The translations under genes were made by a program, and so were the position numbers. Of a stretch of DNA of 25,082 nucleotides, positions 23,590-25,082 are shown piece after piece. The DNA comes from Kiloniellaceae bacterium (GTDB taxonomy: Bacteria; Pseudomonadota; Alphaproteobacteria; Kiloniellales; Kiloniellaceae): NCBI GenBank assembly GCA_021776195.1, contig JAJFGK010000096.1, positions 1-25,082 of the forward strand. Reading direction: 5' to 3'. Under the pieces are notes generated by a model. It was not told the DNA's origin. It did no database searches and saw only the letters and a list, made by a program, of their open reading frames with translations. Position 1 is the first letter of the stretch. Every line of letters begins with the position of its first letter.

Positions 23590-24495
23590 CTACAAGTACC
23601 GCTCCTGGTAGGCCGCATAGGCGGGCTCGAAGCCGGCCAGGTTCTCCGCCGTGTAGGCCCCATAGTCGATGCCCGGCACCGCCATGTGGATCTCCGAGAC
23701 CATGGCCCACATGGTCTCGCGCAGATGGGCGGCGCAGCGCATGGCATCGAAGCGCTGCCACAGCGCGGCATCGGGCGCCTGGCCGAAGTAGGCCTCCAGC
23801 AGGCGGGCCTCCTCGTCGCGCTCGAACAAGGAGAGCGCGGCGATGTTGCCGAGGTCGAAGTAGGGACTGCCGAGCCCGCCGTACTCCCAGTCGATCAGCC
23901 AGATTTTCTTTCCGTCGTCGATGAAGTTCGCGGCCAGCAGGTCCGAGTGGCAGCCGCAGATCGGGGTCGGACCGAGCGCCTGCTCGAAGATCTGCGCCGC
24001 TTCTTCCAGCCGCGGCAGGTCGTCCAGATGGCGGCTCCCGCCGGCCCGCAGCAGATGGGCGTAGTCGCGCAGCACGTGGAAGACCCAGAAGAGATAGCCG
24101 GGCCCACGCAGATGGTCCTGCAAGGCCTCGTGGACCCGCCGGACCAACGCCACCACGCGATCCAGATTGGCCCGCACCGCCTGGCCGCCATAGGTCTCGC
24201 CGACGATGAAATCGAACACCATGGCGCCGGGCTCGGCATGGACCAGGGCCGGCGAGATGCCGAGCTCGGCGGCGGCCCGGCTGACCATGATCTCGCGGTC
24301 GCGCAGGACATGATGACAGGCGATGTCCTCGCCCAGCCGCGCCACGTACTTGCGCCCGCCGTCGACCACCGTGAAAGAAAGGTTGGAAAGCCCGCCCGAC
24401 AGCGGCTCCGGATCGACCGGGCCGCGCCAGCAGGTCAGCGCACGCACCCGCTCGATGGCCGCCGTAACAGCCGGCCCCGACTGCGCTTCTGTCAT
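23590..24495 (-). CDS. Choline/ethanolamine kinase-like phosphotransferase
   Basis: The 301-residue protein has an aminoglycoside-phosphotransferase/choline-kinase fold: the nucleotide loop GGLSNLSFTVVDGGRKYVARLG, the catalytic motif HSDLLAANFI (Brenner's motif, HxDxxxxN) and the metal-binding IDWEYGGLGSPYFDLGN. WEYGG and the overall layout favour choline, ethanolamine or a similar small alcohol over an antibiotic. GGGGGA lies about eight bases before the ATG. The upstream gene on the same strand is a PHP phosphoesterase, which hints at phosphorylated metabolite turnover. Confidence 0.88.
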   Translation of the reverse strand: MTEAQSGPAVTAAIERVRALTCWRGPVDPEPLSGGLSNLSFTVVDGGRKYVARLGEDIACHHVLRDREIMVSRAAAELGISPALVHAEPGAMVFDFIVGETYGGQAVRANLDRVVALVRRVHEALQDHLRGPGYLFWVFHVLRDYAHLLRAGGSRHLDDLPRLEEAAQIFEQALGPTPICGCHSDLLAANFIDDGKKIWLIDWEYGGLGSPYFDLGNIAALSLFERDEEARLLEAYFGQAPDAALWQRFDAMRCAAHLRETMWAMVSEIHMAVPGIDYGAYTAENLAGFEPAYAAYQERYL

Positions 24496-24561
24496 GATCT
24501 TTTCCCCCGCGCCCGCGTTTTTAGTTCTGGCGCGGCAGTGTGGCGCGGCGCGGCCCCCGAA

Positions 24562-24597
24562 ATCAAGCTCACCAAGATCAAGTCCGCAGGGATCAAG
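24562..24597. repeat. Three ATCAAG direct repeats at exact 15-bp spacing
   Basis: ATCAAG occurs at 24562, 24577 and 24592 (read CTTGAT on the minus strand) in the 126-base gap between the PHP-like and phosphotransferase genes. The spacing is exact and the rest of each unit varies. It may be a regulator-binding array or a decayed short tandem repeat. Confidence 0.45.
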
Positions 24598-24621
24598 CCG
24601 GACGAGACGGTCTCACGGCCC

Positions 24622-25082
24622 CTACTGGAGCCAGATCGGGTTCGACCAGGCCTTGTGCCCGGCGGCATCCACCACCGTGATGCGGAGATAGGAATCGGCA
24701 AAGCGCTTCAGCGCAAAGCGCGCCTCGGTCAGCTCGTCGCCCATGACCTTCAGGGAGCGCGAGCCGCGGCCCACCGCCTGGATTGTCGCGGCCGGGCTCG
24801 AGGTCACGACCGCCTCGTCCGCCTCGATCCGGATATCGTGGATCTCCGGCCCCTGGCTGGAATAGTAATGCCCGGCCTTCAGCGACGCCAACAAAGCGTC
24901 CGGATCCGGATCCTCGGCGCGGACCTGAACCCAGCCGCCGAAGGCGTCGTGGGTCAGCTCGTGGGCATCGTCGGTGGCATAGCCGCTCCGGCGCCAGCCA
25001 TCGTTCAAGAGGCTGGCGCAGCAGGGCCAGTCGTAGCCGCGGCCGCCCTCGACCTCGCTGCCGTGGTTATAGATCTCGATGG
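24622..25082 (-). CDS. PHP/CehA-McbA-like metallohydrolase, 3' part
   Basis: Only the C-terminal 150 or so residues are in the window; the 5' end lies beyond its right edge and the frame is open throughout. The visible part starts IEIYNHGSEVEGGRG, followed by WRRSGYATDDAHELTHDAFGGWVQV, LLASLKAGHYYSSQGPEIHDIRI and a beta-rich end (FADSYLRITVVDAAGHKAWSNPIWL). TDDAH is the late metal-binding motif of PHP-type phosphoesterases and the layout matches CehA/McbA family proteins. The substrate is probably a phosphoester, unproven. There is no obvious ribosome-binding start inside the window. Confidence 0.85.
   Translation of the reverse strand, partial: IEIYNHGSEVEGGRGYDWPCCASLLNDGWRRSGYATDDAHELTHDAFGGWVQVRAEDPDPDALLASLKAGHYYSSQGPEIHDIRIEADEAVVTSSPAATIQAVGRGSRSLKVMGDELTEARFALKRFADSYLRITVVDAAGHKAWSNPIWLQ

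Noticed and set aside
24562..24597. ATCAAG repeats as replication iterons or a mini-CRISPR
   Set aside because: Only three six-base copies, no replication or cas genes, and units too short for a CRISPR.

Overview
The window is GC-rich and gene-dense. Almost every protein has its expected relatives in Alphaproteobacteria: a CnoX-type thioredoxin, a LON-domain protein, Trm112 and DUF971 in a row, a zf-CHCC zinc-finger protein, XseA, PurD, ProX and a three-subunit molybdenum hydroxylase. A DddP-like protein and an EctD-like PhyH dioxygenase suggest a marine or saline member, perhaps of the Rhodospirillales/Kiloniellales type. That placement is inference, because the window holds no rRNA. Nothing indicates a phage, IS element, CRISPR array or replication origin; it reads as ordinary chromosome.

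Layout. 1-3.6 kb: a tRNA-Arg(CCG), then a minus-strand operon of ABC ATPase, lipoprotein alpha/beta hydrolase and DMT permease, joined by overlaps. 3.6-6.5 kb: a small zinc-finger gene, convergent with a dddP-like gene, preceded by a Tat-exported DUF1513 protein. 6.7-7.85 kb: a LuxR-family regulator broken by a frameshift and an amber stop. 8.05-14.9 kb: a long minus-strand run. It begins with the FAD, 2Fe-2S and molybdopterin subunits of a CoxMSL-like hydroxylase, continues with a MoaD-like sulfur carrier and a ProX-like deacylase, and ends with the CnoX, LON, Trm112 and DUF971 genes.

15.1-17.2 kb: a PhyH dioxygenase and a Rossmann/SAF oxidoreductase form a two-gene operon. 17.3-19.6 kb: xseA and an M23 peptidase overlap by 4 bp. 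purD diverges from xseA across a short region holding a strong inverted repeat. 21.3-23.5 kb (plus strand): dienelactone hydrolase, quinone oxidoreductase and a small exported protein, tightly coupled. 23.6-25.1 kb (minus strand): a choline-kinase-like phosphotransferase and the 3' part of a PHP/CehA-like phosphoesterase that runs off the window.

The best leads are the DddP-like gene, which keeps every published metal and catalytic position at one constant numbering offset; the molybdenum hydroxylase, whose active-site loop matches neither CoxL form and which travels with its own MoaD; and the EctD-like dioxygenase plus SAF-oxidoreductase pair, which may be an undescribed two-step oxidation. 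I did not see a clearly novel defence or mobile system.
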